Source: Clostridium ragsdalei P11 (GTDB taxonomy: Bacteria; Bacillota; Clostridia; Clostridiales; Clostridiaceae). Taken from it: a stretch of 64,000 bases of DNA. How positions within the stretch are numbered: position 1 is the stretch's first letter; each line of letters starts with the position of its first letter. The stretch is from NCBI RefSeq assembly GCF_001675165.1, contig NZ_LROS01000011.1, positions 310,001 to 374,000 of the forward strand, read 5' to 3'. The notes beneath the pieces were generated by a model, which had not been told where the DNA came from, ran no database searches, and worked only from the letters and a program-made list of their open reading frames with translations. The position numbers and the translations under genes are program-made. Below, one piece after another: positions 1 to 8,452 of this stretch.

Positions 1-252
1 CTTTAGTTCAATTTGGGCATTATCTATACTGTAAACTAAAGCTTTTAAATATTTATGGGTTATTTTTTGCTCAATAACACTTTTAAAGTTAGACATATTA
101 TTGTATTTCTCATAATTAGCTTTTAATAAATCTAGTTTTTCTTTTACTTTCAAGCTTTCTCTTTTAGCCTGCTGAAATTCTCTTTTGCTTTCTTCTTCCT
201 TGTCTATTCTTATGTCAAGTAATTTTTGAAGCCTAAATTTATATTTACCCAT
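1..252 (-). CDS. fliJ: Flagellar export protein FliJ (C-terminus cut by window edge)
   Basis: This is the N-terminal 84 codons of a FliJ-type protein: it opens MGKYKFRLQKLLDIR and continues as charged helix rich in K and E, as expected for the FliJ coiled coil. FliJ is the central stalk of the export ATPase and links the FliI ring to the export gate. The ATG at 252 follows a GGGG-containing purine stretch. The gene lies directly downstream of fliI on the same strand, the usual order. No stop is reached, so the 3' end lies beyond position 1. The identification rests on position and coiled-coil character; FliJ sequences are poorly conserved. Confidence 0.85.
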   Translation of the reverse strand, partial: MGKYKFRLQKLLDIRIDKEEESKREFQQAKRESLKVKEKLDLLKANYEKYNNMSNFKSVIEQKITHKYLKALVYSIDNAQIELK

Positions 253-257
253 ATATC

Positions 258-305
258 CCCCTCTATTCAATTCACAGTTCACAATGCACAATTCACAATT
301 TAAGG
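258..305. repeat. Short CACAATTCA-type word repeat between fliJ and fliI
   Basis: The 56-bp gap holds a run of near-identical words (TTCACAGTTCACAATGCACA followed by ATTCACAATTTA). It belongs to the class of quasi-tandem 7-nt-word tracts seen in many gaps of this window. No complementary second arm is present here. Confidence 0.5.
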
Positions 306-308
306 CTG

Positions 309-1616
309 TTATTGAAATATTTTTTTCAATCCTTCAACACTTTCTTTAAAGGATGAACTTTCATTTACATCTTGCTTGAGATAGGCAATTATTTTATCGT
401 AATAGGCTACAGCCTTATCTATTTTTTCGCTGCTTCCTTTTACATAAGCACCTATATTTATTAAGTCCTCGGAATTTTTATAAGTTGAAAGCATATCTCT
501 TGCAAAAGAAGCCTTTTTTTTATGATCACTTTCAGCTATTTCAGACATAAGCCTACTTATACTTGCAAGTACATCTATAGCAGGGTAATGATTTTTATTA
601 GCAAGAGAACGGGATAATACTATATGTCCATCAAGTATACCTCTTACTGCATCTGCAATAGGTTCATTTAAATCGTCTCCATCTACTAGTACAGTATAAA
701 AAGCTGTAATAGATCCTATATCTGATGTTCCTGCTCTTTCCATAAGTCTCGGAAGTTTGGCAAATACGGAAGGTGTATATCCCTTAGTTGCTGGGGGTTC
801 CCCAATAGCAAGTCCTATTTCTCTTTGAGCCATAGCAAATCTAGTTACAGAATCCATCATCAAAATTACTTTCTTACCTTTATCCCTAAAATACTCTGCA
901 ATAGCTGTAGCTGTAAAAGCTCCCTTTAATCTAACCAAAGCTGGCTTATCTGAAGTAGCACACACTATGATTGATTTTTTCATTCCTTCTTCTCCCAGGT
1001 CCTTTTCTATAAAATCCTTAACTTCTCTACCTCTTTCACCTATTAAAGCTATTACATTTACGTCTGCTTCAGCATATTTTGCAATCATACCAAGAGTAGT
1101 GCTCTTTCCCACACCACTTCCTGCAAATATTCCTATTCTCTGTCCTTGACCACAGGTTATCAAACCATCTATTGCCCTTACTCCCGTAGGAATTACTTCA
1201 GTTATTCTCCTTCTCTTTAAGGGATCTGGGGGCTCTGTATCAAGTGGATAAGGTTCTCCACTTGATATAACAGCACCATCTAAAGGATTGCCGAGCCCAT
1301 CAAGTACCTTCCCAAAAAGCTCATCCGAACATCTCACATTTAAAGGCATCCTCTCTGGTACTACTCTGCAACCTGGTGAAATTCCAATAAGTTCCCCAAG
1401 AGGCATTAAAATTACATTGCTTTCATTAAATCCAACAACTTCACAGGAAATCTTACTATTTTCCTCACTATAAATATGACATACTTCTCCTACAAAAGCT
1501 CTAATACCCTCTACCTCTACAGTTAAGCCAATAACTTTTTTCACAATTCCTTCTTGATAATTATAAGTAGCTTCCTTCACTTTTCTATTAAGCCTATCAA
1601 AGTTTATAGTTATCAC
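309..1616 (-). CDS. fliI: Flagellum-specific ATPase FliI
   Basis: FliI is the hexameric cytoplasmic ATPase that energises unloading of export substrates at the flagellar type III gate. The 435-residue product matches the usual length. It has a Walker A AGSGVGKS at about 165-172, a Walker B-like VILMMDSVTR near 250, and the FliI/YscN stretch GEPPATKGYTPSVFAKLPRL. Translation starts at a GTG preceded by AGAGGTGAT. It is followed by fliJ and preceded by fliH after about 26 nt, so the three export-cytoplasm genes form a cluster. Nothing is missing; this is an ordinary FliI. Confidence 0.97.
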   Translation of the reverse strand: MITINFDRLNRKVKEATYNYQEGIVKKVIGLTVEVEGIRAFVGEVCHIYSEENSKISCEVVGFNESNVILMPLGELIGISPGCRVVPERMPLNVRCSDELFGKVLDGLGNPLDGAVISSGEPYPLDTEPPDPLKRRRITEVIPTGVRAIDGLITCGQGQRIGIFAGSGVGKSTTLGMIAKYAEADVNVIALIGERGREVKDFIEKDLGEEGMKKSIIVCATSDKPALVRLKGAFTATAIAEYFRDKGKKVILMMDSVTRFAMAQREIGLAIGEPPATKGYTPSVFAKLPRLMERAGTSDIGSITAFYTVLVDGDDLNEPIADAVRGILDGHIVLSRSLANKNHYPAIDVLASISRLMSEIAESDHKKKASFARDMLSTYKNSEDLINIGAYVKGSSEKIDKAVAYYDKIIAYLKQDVNESSSFKESVEGLKKIFQ

Positions 1617-1642
1617 AAAATATCACCTCTAACTGCAGAAAC

Positions 1643-2416
1643 TTAACTTTCATCCTGAATTATCTTCCTTATTTTCTCATAGGCAATATCTATACCTAGA
1701 ACCATTTTTCCATTATCTCTTTCTATAACCACACTACCTTCCTCTAAAGATTCATCTGGTATTATAAAAATATCACCTTTAAAAGGCAGCTGTTCCTTCC
1801 ATAAGGTTACTTGTTTCTTGAATTCACTGCAGTACTTTTCTTTACCTTTTATTATAAAAGTGCTGGTTTTTTTCATTTGATTCAAAGCATCAAATACCTG
1901 AGCATTTAAACTATCCGCGTCCCTTACCTCACGTTTTAATATACTTTCTACAGAATTTAATATAAATTCTTTTATTTCCTCTTCCTTTTCCTCTAGGTAC
2001 TTTTTCTTTTCTTCTACAGCTTTATTTAAAACATCATTTGCATTCTGTTTTATCTGATCTCCCTCTGCTTTTGCTTTATCAAAATTTTTCTTATAACCTT
2101 CCTCATAAGCAGTATTATAACCTTCTTCTTGACCTTTTGCATATCCTTTTTCATAGGCTTCATCATAAGCTTTTTTGGAGATTTCAGATGCTCTTTCATA
2201 AGCCATAGAGAGAATTTTTTCTTTTTTTATACTAGCATCTTGTAAAATAGTTCTTCCTAAATTTTCATAGCTTTTTAAAATAGAATCATCTTTAGTATTT
2301 TTTTCATTGGATGTTTTGCTAAATGTTTCTCTTATTTTAAACTCTGTGTGTATTTTTTGTGTTCCGCAATTGTTTATGCTGTCACCTTTTAATATAGCTT
2401 TATACGATGATTGCAT
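1643..2416 (-). CDS. fliH: Flagellar assembly protein FliH
   Basis: FliH regulates the FliI ATPase and tethers it to the C-ring. The 257-residue protein has a variable N-terminus, then a long helical stretch with the family's alanine/glycine-x3 periodicity (repeated AYEKGYAKGQEEGY-type units at about 83-110). A folded C-terminal domain follows, ending in the conserved segment EGSVVIERDNGKMVLGIDIAYEKI. The ATG at 2416 overlaps the last 17 nt of fliG and has AGGAGGAG upstream inside fliG, indicating translational coupling. Position between fliG and fliI is canonical. Confidence 0.92.
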   Translation of the reverse strand: MQSSYKAILKGDSINNCGTQKIHTEFKIRETFSKTSNEKNTKDDSILKSYENLGRTILQDASIKKEKILSMAYERASEISKKAYDEAYEKGYAKGQEEGYNTAYEEGYKKNFDKAKAEGDQIKQNANDVLNKAVEEKKKYLEEKEEEIKEFILNSVESILKREVRDADSLNAQVFDALNQMKKTSTFIIKGKEKYCSEFKKQVTLWKEQLPFKGDIFIIPDESLEEGSVVIERDNGKMVLGIDIAYEKIRKIIQDES

Positions 2417-3416
2417 CTTCTCCTCCTCTTGCCAGAACTATCTCTCCTGATTCATCCAATCTTCTTATTATACCTACAATTTTCTGCTGAGCCTTCTCCA
2501 CATCCATAAGTCTAACAGGTCCTAAGAATTCTATATCCTCTTTTAATGCAGCAGAAGCTCTCTTTGATTGATTCCTAAATATTGCATCTGCCACTTCCTC
2601 AGAACATCCCTTAAGTGCAAGAGAAAGTTCTTTTGTATCCACTTCTCTGAGTACTCTTTGAATAGACACATCATCAAGAGTAATGATATCTTCAAATACA
2701 AACATAGATCCTTTAATTTTCTCAGCCAATTCTGCATCCTCTTTTTCAAGGCCTTCAGTAATATTCTTTTCTGTAGTTCTATCTACTTGATTTAATATGT
2801 CTACAATAGTTTGGACACCACCAATTACCTTCATATCTGACTTAACTATAGATGATAACTTGTCATCTAATACTTTCTCTATTTCTTTTACAACCATTTG
2901 TGAAGTATTACTCATTGTAGCTATTCTAAATGCTACCTCAGCCTGCACATTTTCAGGAAGTGCTGAAAGAATTTGTCCAGCCTTGTCCGCTTGAAGATAA
3001 CACAGTACAAGTGCAATAGTCTGCGGATGCTCATCGGATATTATATTTAAAAGCTGAGGAGCATCTGCTTTTCTTGCTATAGCAAAAGGCCTAAACTGCT
3101 GGGTTGCCTCTGTAACTTTATCCAATATTTCAATAGCTCTTTGACTTCCAAGTGCCTTTGATAAAAGATCTTTAGCATACTCTATTCCGCCTTCAAGCAA
3201 ATAATCCTTAGCCTTATTCATCTCTATAAATTCCTGAAGTATTTCCTTTTTTTGATCAGATTTTACAGAGTTGATATTAGCTATTTCATAAGTTATTTTT
3301 TGTATTTCTGCTTCTGGCAATTTTTTAATTATTCCTGCAGCAGCTTCCGGTCCAAGAGTTATAAATAGTATGGCCGCTTTTTGTACTCCTGTTAAATTCT
3401 TACTGTCCCTAGCCAT
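2400..3416 (-). CDS. fliG: Flagellar motor switch protein FliG
   Basis: FliG is the C-ring protein that contacts the MotA stator and sets rotation direction. From the chosen ATG at 3416 it is 338 residues (MARDSKNLTGVQKAAIL). An in-frame ATG 15 nt upstream overlaps the fliF stop, and AGAGGTGA sits at good spacing only for 3416. N-, middle and C-terminal armadillo domains are recognisable, and the C-terminal torque helix region (LKGCSEEVADAIFRNQSKRA) carries the expected charged residues. The gene overlaps fliH downstream and touches fliF upstream, as in other Firmicute fla operons. Confidence 0.96.
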   Translation of the reverse strand: MARDSKNLTGVQKAAILFITLGPEAAAGIIKKLPEAEIQKITYEIANINSVKSDQKKEILQEFIEMNKAKDYLLEGGIEYAKDLLSKALGSQRAIEILDKVTEATQQFRPFAIARKADAPQLLNIISDEHPQTIALVLCYLQADKAGQILSALPENVQAEVAFRIATMSNTSQMVVKEIEKVLDDKLSSIVKSDMKVIGGVQTIVDILNQVDRTTEKNITEGLEKEDAELAEKIKGSMFVFEDIITLDDVSIQRVLREVDTKELSLALKGCSEEVADAIFRNQSKRASAALKEDIEFLGPVRLMDVEKAQQKIVGIIRRLDESGEIVLARGGEDAIIV

Positions 3417-3420
3417 TTTA

Positions 3421-5019
3421 TCACCTCTCATCCTCTGCTATCCATGCTTTGATTATGTCTGCAACTTGATCCGGTTTATCCTTAGCATATTTCTTTATTT
3501 CATTCTCCACATGAGTATCTTCTGTTTCATTTTCAAATTCTACAGGCTTAAATTTAAGCTTATTCTGCTCTTTGGTTAAATCATCGTCTCCTATAACAGC
3601 ATCAATTCCCTGGGTATTACCAAGCTCTTCATCAAACAATTCTTCCTCATCTTCTGCATGTTTTCTTCTCCATAATATAAATCCGACGATAGCAGCTATT
3701 AATAATGCTCCTGCTATAGATGCACCTATAATAATCTTATTACGATTTGCCTGGGCTTCAGCCTTTTGCATTGCATCTAAATCCTTCTTTGCATTGTCTT
3801 GAGCCGTAGTATCAAAAGGAATTGCCTCAACATTTATAGTGTCTCCCCTTGTTTGATTATATCCTATAGCAGACACTGCAAGATTTCTAATAGAAGTCTT
3901 AGTAGCATCATCTACAGTTCCATCCAGTGCAACCGATGCTGTAAGCCTCTTTACACTGCCCGGAGCCTTTATAGTTTTTTGATCTACCTTAGATACATCA
4001 TAATTTCTCGTAACCTCATTTTGAGTTGAATTGCCACTATTTGTAGTACTTACAGATGTGTTACTCATATTATTATCTACAGGGCTTGTACTTGCATTAT
4101 TTGTACCACCTGTATTTGTATTATTTACAGTATGCTCACTTACTACCACATTTTTGGGATCATAAGTAGTGGATTCCTGTTGCACTGCATCAAAATCCAA
4201 ATCTGCATTTACCTTTACTTTTACTTTGTTCTTACCATATATAGGTTCCAGCATGGCAAGAAGTCTTTTTTCCATATCATTCTCATATTTTTGCTGCAAT
4301 TCTTGTTGTTTTTCAGCAGGAACAGTAGAGTCACTATCCTTGCCATCTTTATTTTGATATAGATCCCTTGAAAGAAGGTTTAACTTATCATCTATAACTT
4401 CAACATTTTCTTTAGGTATACTTTTCACACTGCCAGATACTAGTGCTACCAAAGCTTTTGTTTGATCTTGAGACAAGCTTTGTCCAGATTTCAATTTTAT
4501 AGTTACAGAAGCACTCCCTGGTTGTGTGTCCTTCACAAATTCAGTATTATCTGGGAGTACTAAATGAACTCTTGCATTTTCAATTTGTGGAAGTGATTTT
4601 ATAGTTCTCTCAAGTTCACCCTGGAGAGCCCTTTGATAATTTACATTCATCTGCTGATCTGTTTGTCCGAAATTGCTTTTATCCAAAAGTTCAAATCCCT
4701 GACTTCCATTAGTAAGCTGTACTTCTGAAAGAGTCTGCATTCTAATTTTGTCCACTTGAGCTTTAGGCACTAATATAGAATTTCCCTGTACTTTTGCATC
4801 TACTTTATCACTTTGAAGCTGCTTATAAATTGTAGCTGAATCCGTAGCATCTAGGTTAGAAAATAATACCGCATATTTCGTTTTTCCTAAAGTTAATCCC
4901 CCAAATATCAAAGCTGCAACAATTCCTACAGCTATAACACTAAAAGCTATCTTTTTATTTCTGCTTAAATCTTTCCACTTGCCTATTAAATTTTTAAAAA
5001 TCTGCGATATTTTACCCAT
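3421..5019 (-). CDS. fliF: Flagellar MS-ring protein FliF
   Basis: FliF forms the membrane MS ring that templates the basal body. The 532-residue protein has a first membrane helix at about residues 24-46, large periplasmic-type ring-building domains, a low-complexity N/T/S-rich loop at about 295-335, a second membrane helix at about 425-447, and a cytoplasmic acidic tail ending in an AWIAEDE segment that binds FliG. AGAAGGAG precedes the ATG. fliE is immediately upstream and fliG overlaps its end region. Length and layout are typical. Confidence 0.97.
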   Translation of the reverse strand: MGKISQIFKNLIGKWKDLSRNKKIAFSVIAVGIVAALIFGGLTLGKTKYAVLFSNLDATDSATIYKQLQSDKVDAKVQGNSILVPKAQVDKIRMQTLSEVQLTNGSQGFELLDKSNFGQTDQQMNVNYQRALQGELERTIKSLPQIENARVHLVLPDNTEFVKDTQPGSASVTIKLKSGQSLSQDQTKALVALVSGSVKSIPKENVEVIDDKLNLLSRDLYQNKDGKDSDSTVPAEKQQELQQKYENDMEKRLLAMLEPIYGKNKVKVKVNADLDFDAVQQESTTYDPKNVVVSEHTVNNTNTGGTNNASTSPVDNNMSNTSVSTTNSGNSTQNEVTRNYDVSKVDQKTIKAPGSVKRLTASVALDGTVDDATKTSIRNLAVSAIGYNQTRGDTINVEAIPFDTTAQDNAKKDLDAMQKAEAQANRNKIIIGASIAGALLIAAIVGFILWRRKHAEDEEELFDEELGNTQGIDAVIGDDDLTKEQNKLKFKPVEFENETEDTHVENEIKKYAKDKPDQVADIIKAWIAEDER

Positions 5020-5036
5020 TTAATCCGGTTCTCCTT

Positions 5037-5375
5037 CTATAACTGTGTTCTATTTATCTCCTGATATGCTTCAACAAATTTATTTCTAATTTGTACAGCA
5101 AGTTCTAATGACATTTTAGCCTGTTCAGCATCAAGCATAACGTTGTGTATATCGTTTCTGTCTCCTTCTACAAATTCCTGGATACTATTATTCGCCTGTA
5201 CTTGGTCATTATTAACCCCATTTAATTTACTTTGCAGCAAGTTTGAAAAAGAGGCTATGCCATCTTCATTATTTACTATATTATCTTTGGAATCATTTGA
5301 TACATTTTGTTTATAAGTATTTCCTCCTACTTTATCAAACACAGCAGTATCTGGAGTAAATTCATTTATCTTCAT
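5037..5375 (-). CDS. fliE: Flagellar hook-basal body protein FliE
   Basis: FliE links the MS ring to the proximal rod. The 112-residue product has a diverse N-terminus and the conserved C-terminal helical region with AEQAKMSLELAVQIRNKFVEAYQEI, which is diagnostic for the family. AGGAGGACAAAAT precedes the ATG. It lies between flgC and fliF with short gaps, exactly where FliE is expected in the flgB-flgC-fliE-fliF-fliG run. Confidence 0.95.
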   Translation of the reverse strand: MKINEFTPDTAVFDKVGGNTYKQNVSNDSKDNIVNNEDGIASFSNLLQSKLNGVNNDQVQANNSIQEFVEGDRNDIHNVMLDAEQAKMSLELAVQIRNKFVEAYQEINRTQL

Positions 5376-5386
5376 ATTTTGTCCTC

Positions 5387-5818
5387 CTATTTACCTATCT
5401 GTAGGGCTTTCGAAAACATACTTTTTTCAGAATTAATAGCACTTAAACTAGCTTCATAAGACCTAACAGATACCATCATATCAGCCATTTCATTCAATAT
5501 ATTTACATTTGGCTTAGAAACATATCCTGAGGCATCAGCATCTGGATTAGTAGGATCATACTCTCTCTTAAAAGGTGAGGTATCTTCCTTTATTCCTACA
5601 ACTTTTACCCCCATAGGAACATCTTCATAACTTCCATTGCTATTTAAAGCTTTGCTTAAATTTTCTCCAAAAACTGCAACTTTTCTTCTATAAGGTTGTC
5701 CGTTTGCACCACGAGTTGTCTCTGCATTTGCCATATTGGAAGCTATTGTGTCCATTCTCAGCCTTTCTGCTGAAAGGCCGCTGGCACTTATTCTCAATGT
5801 ATTAAACGCTTGAATCAT
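5387..5818 (-). CDS. flgC: Flagellar proximal rod protein FlgC
   Basis: FlgC is a proximal rod subunit. The N-terminus has the rod/hook signature region ([28 protein letters not shown]), with the ANAxTT motif typical of flagellar axial proteins. The C-terminus carries the second helix of the D0 pair ([20 protein letters not shown]). Its 143 residues match FlgC. GGGAGG precedes the ATG. flgB lies 12 nt upstream and fliE 11 nt downstream, so the three rod-related genes are co-transcribed. Confidence 0.96.
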   Translation of the reverse strand: MIQAFNTLRISASGLSAERLRMDTIASNMANAETTRGANGQPYRRKVAVFGENLSKALNSNGSYEDVPMGVKVVGIKEDTSPFKREYDPTNPDADASGYVSKPNVNILNEMADMMVSVRSYEASLSAINSEKSMFSKALQIGK

Positions 5819-5830
5819 AAATATCCTCCC

Positions 5831-6232
5831 TTAATTTCCACTTATTACAGTTTTTCGCATACTTAACCTATTGTTTTCGAGGGTTATAAGTGCATCTTGC
5901 ATAAGCTCATTTGCAGCTTGATTTACAGTTTCGACCTCAATATCTACATTATTTCCATCTGATCTCATACTAGTTGAATCATCTGTATTCGTATTTATTG
6001 CCCCATAATCATTACCTAACTTCATATGCTTTTTACTATCCGTTTTTAATTCTAAATTATCTATACTATTTTTGAGATTTTCTTCAAATGTTACATATTT
6101 TCTTTTATATCCAGCAGTATTAATATTAGCTATATTACTTGATATAGCCTTACTTCTAGCTGCAGTTGCATCTAATCCTCTTGTAAGCAAATTATTTACC
6201 AATTGGTCATTTGACATACTATTTATATTCAA
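5831..6232 (-). CDS. flgB: Flagellar proximal rod protein FlgB
   Basis: FlgB is the proximal rod subunit partnering FlgC. The protein shows the axial-protein N-terminal motif SSNIANINTAGYKRK and a C-terminal helix ending in LSMRKTVISGN. I place the start at the TTG at 6232 (LNINSMSNDQ, 133 residues): a GGGGG-containing purine tract lies just upstream, whereas an ATG at 6262 would start inside a basic leader without a good ribosome site. It is the first gene of the early operon that continues to fliJ. The start choice is inferred; the identity is firm. Confidence 0.93.
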   Translation of the reverse strand: MNINSMSNDQLVNNLLTRGLDATAARSKAISSNIANINTAGYKRKYVTFEENLKNSIDNLELKTDSKKHMKLGNDYGAINTNTDDSTSMRSDGNNVDIEVETVNQAANELMQDALITLENNRLSMRKTVISGN

Positions 6233-6262
6233 CCTAAATTCCCCCTTTCTAAAAATCATCAA

Positions 6263-6500
6263 ATATGTTACAAGTCTTCTCTAAATAATTTAATTTTAAA
6301 TTCTACTTTACTTTTAATTAAAATTCTTTTCTATATAGATACATTAACACAATTATAAATTATATTCTATATTTTTGTGACATTTTTATAAGTTTATTAT
6401 CTTTTAATAGAAATATATTGCATATTGTAAATAATACTGTATTTGTAAGGTATTTTATTGTTTCTTATCCTTTAGTGGATAACCTTAGGGGTAAAACCAC
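6263..6500. other. AT-rich leader/promoter region of the flgB operon
   Basis: This region has no coding frame. An inverted repeat TTATCC/GGATAA lies at 6467-6484. No sigma-D type box (CGATAA) was seen on the minus strand, and I could not assign a sigma-A promoter with confidence. I looked for a c-di-GMP-I riboswitch, known ahead of some clostridial flgB operons, and found no convincing GCAAACC ... ACGCAAAGC core. Confidence 0.35.
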
Positions 6501-6506
6501 AAGAAA

Positions 6507-6534
6507 GATACCTAGGCTATAAAAGCAAGGTACC
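6507..6534 (-). terminator. Terminator-like hairpin after the 7405 flagellin
   Basis: On the minus strand GGTACCT and AGGTATC form a 7-bp stem (one G-U) with a further GC pair inside, followed by TTTCTT. It lies 23 nt beyond the flagellin stop and before the flgB operon, so it probably ends the flagellin mRNA. The stem is moderate and the U tract interrupted. Confidence 0.5.
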
Positions 6535-6556
6535 TTAACTTAATTTTTCAAATCTA

Positions 6557-7405
6557 TTACTTTCTAAAACTTTGTATTATTTGTAAAACATCCTGAGGCA
6601 ATTTGTTAGCCTGAGCGATCATTGCATTAGAGGCCTGTATTACTATGCTTTCTTTTGAATAATTCATCATTTCATCTGCCATATCTGAATCCCTTATACT
6701 GCTGTACGCATCAGTCATTTTTTCATTTAACTCCTGCATATTATCATAACTACTGGTAAATCTATTTTCCAAAGCCCCATATTTGCTTCTCAAAGATACT
6801 ATTTTATTTAAAGAACTATCTATAACACTTAAAGCACTATCAGTATCTCCGCTCAATACATCTTTTCCTCCACCAGTCTTAATTTTATACAAGTCCGAAA
6901 CAACACTATCTGATCCATTAGTCAAGTCTATTTGAGGTATATTTACATCGTCCCCAGCATTAGTTCCTACAGTCATACTAATAGTTTTGTTTTGACCTAA
7001 TAATTTAAATCCATTAAATTCCGTGTCATTTGCCATTTCATTTATTCCATCCAGCATCTGATCTATTTCACCCTGTATTTTTTGTCTATCCTCATCATTA
7101 AAAGAGCCATCTCCAGCTTGCAGCGTAAGTTGTCTAACCCTCTGAACCATACTTGTGATTTCATTTAATCCACCTTCTGCGCTTTGGAGCATACTAACAC
7201 CATCTTGAACATTCCTAGTTACGGTCTCAAGACTCTTAACTTGAATACTTATGTTCTCGCTTTGTACAAGTCCCGTTGGATTATCTGCAGCACTATTTAT
7301 TTTACATCCACTGGATATTCTGTCTAAATTTCCACTTTGCCTATCTAAAGCTTGGTTTTGGATCATATGCATTATCAAAGCTGGCATGTTATAACTCAGT
7401 CTCAT
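6557..7405 (-). CDS. Flagellin (short, 282 residues)
   Basis: This is a filament-type protein with both flagellin end domains and almost no variable centre. The N-terminal region has SSGCKINSAADNPTGLVQSE, matching the SSGLRINSAADDAAGLAISE pattern of D0/D1 but with a cysteine. The C-terminal region has MADEMMNYSKESIVIQASNAMIAQANKLPQDVLQII. AAAGGAGT precedes the ATG, and a sigma-D-type promoter lies at 7479-7506. It sits directly upstream of the early flgB operon, far from the other flagellins, and may be a minor or specialised filament subunit. Cysteine in a flagellin is unusual. Confidence 0.93.
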   Translation of the reverse strand: MRLSYNMPALIMHMIQNQALDRQSGNLDRISSGCKINSAADNPTGLVQSENISIQVKSLETVTRNVQDGVSMLQSAEGGLNEITSMVQRVRQLTLQAGDGSFNDEDRQKIQGEIDQMLDGINEMANDTEFNGFKLLGQNKTISMTVGTNAGDDVNIPQIDLTNGSDSVVSDLYKIKTGGGKDVLSGDTDSALSVIDSSLNKIVSLRSKYGALENRFTSSYDNMQELNEKMTDAYSSIRDSDMADEMMNYSKESIVIQASNAMIAQANKLPQDVLQIIQSFRK

Positions 7406-7478
7406 AAAATTTACTCCTTTCTACATACGGTAAGCACTTATTCTGTAGTTAATGAATAAAACTTAACCTTATGAATTA

Positions 7479-7506
7479 TTATCGGAATCTCCTATAGAAT
7501 GCTTTA
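7479..7506 (-). promoter_or_regulatory. Sigma-D (sigma-28) type promoter of the short flagellin
   Basis: On the minus strand TAAA (7506-7503) is followed after 16 nt by TCCGATAAT, close to the TAAA-N15-GCCGATAA consensus of sigma-D. It lies about 75 nt ahead of the flagellin ATG with nothing else between. Confidence 0.8.
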
Positions 7507-7592
7507 GATTAAAACATTTATTCAATGAATTAAAATCATTTTCCATATACGTTACATATGAACTAAAAATTACATCGTAATTTTTTTAAAGA

Positions 7593-7899
7593 ACAAAGTT
7601 CAAAGCTCAAATATCAGATAAGGTGAGTTTTCCTCCTTACGTCAGAAAACTAATTTATTTTTAAGCTTGTTTTGCTAATGCAAAACATGGCTTAAGCAGG
7701 CTTTAAAATCTGTGATTTTCAGATAATTACTTGCTCAGAAAGTACTTCTTAGAAACAAAAAAACATGAGTTTCTTTTAAATTAAAGATTTTTCGTAGTGC
7801 ATCGGAGAAAAATATTCCTTCACTGTCCTCTGTCAATTGTCAACTGTCCACTAAAAAAGCTTTGCTTTGCAAAGTTTTTAAACTGCGAAAGTTGAATTA
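7593..7899. repeat. MITE-like palindromic repeat, diverged copy
   Basis: The stretch fills the gap between the short flagellin and the 112-residue gene. It shares with the 29951 and 50982 copies the sequences TTTTGCTAATGCAAAACAT and AAAGATTTTTCGTAGTG. Its right end GCTTTGCTTTGCAAAG ... CTGCGAAAGTTGAATTA matches, reverse-complemented, the left end of the 29951 copy. Word tracts CAAAGTTCAAAGCTCAAAT (left) and CTGTCAATTGTCAACTGTCC (right) are embedded. Confidence 0.6.
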
Positions 7900-7901
7900 A
7901 A

Positions 7902-8240
7902 TTATAGTATAGTTTTGTTATAGGGCTCTATCTTAACATACATTTGAAATAATTCAAGTGCATGTTCTTCAGTAATCTGGCCGCTATCTAAATTACGATA
8001 TAGTATATACAAATTAGCATTTAAGTTAGGATCTACTCCCTTGCTTTCCTTCATCTTTTCTAATATTTGTTCTTTAAGAGGAATATTTTTTTGACTTAAA
8101 TCTTCTTGTAGTAAATCTAAGAGTTTATCTACTTCTTTCCGCGTAGCTTTTTCTCTAGTAGTAATTCTTATACTTTTTAATCCTGAAACCAATTTATCTA
8201 TAGACTCTTTAGGTATAAATATCTTTTCATGTTCACTCAA
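7902..8240 (-). CDS. Hypothetical protein, 112 residues
   Basis: I do not recognise this family. The product is soluble, charged and probably all-helical (MSEHEKIFIPKESIDKLVSG...), without a signal peptide, membrane helix or metal motif. Translation starts at a TTG with AGAGGGGGAT at proper spacing, which together with normal codon use supports a real gene. It stands alone between a chemoreceptor upstream and a flagellin downstream. A repeat element begins right at its stop. A motility-related role is only suggested by location. Confidence 0.6.
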   Translation of the reverse strand: MSEHEKIFIPKESIDKLVSGLKSIRITTREKATRKEVDKLLDLLQEDLSQKNIPLKEQILEKMKESKGVDPNLNANLYILYRNLDSGQITEEHALELFQMYVKIEPYNKTIL

Positions 8241-8452
8241 GTTAAATCCCCCTCTTTTATTCCATACTTTTTGTATCTATTAATTTACTTTTTAATTTAA
8301 TCAAGTTATATATTATATATTATCAATGTACCAAGCATACTGTCAAATACTAATTCCATTAACTTCAATTCGTAGTATAAACAAATCCCCTTCTGTTAAT
8401 AATTAGTAATGAAGAATTAATAGCAGTACCCTAAGCTAGCTCTTATACACTT

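Noticed and set aside
6263-6545. c-di-GMP riboswitch ahead of the flgB operon
   Set aside because: Expected from some other clostridia, but the conserved GEMM-I core and tetraloop receptor motifs are not present on the minus strand.
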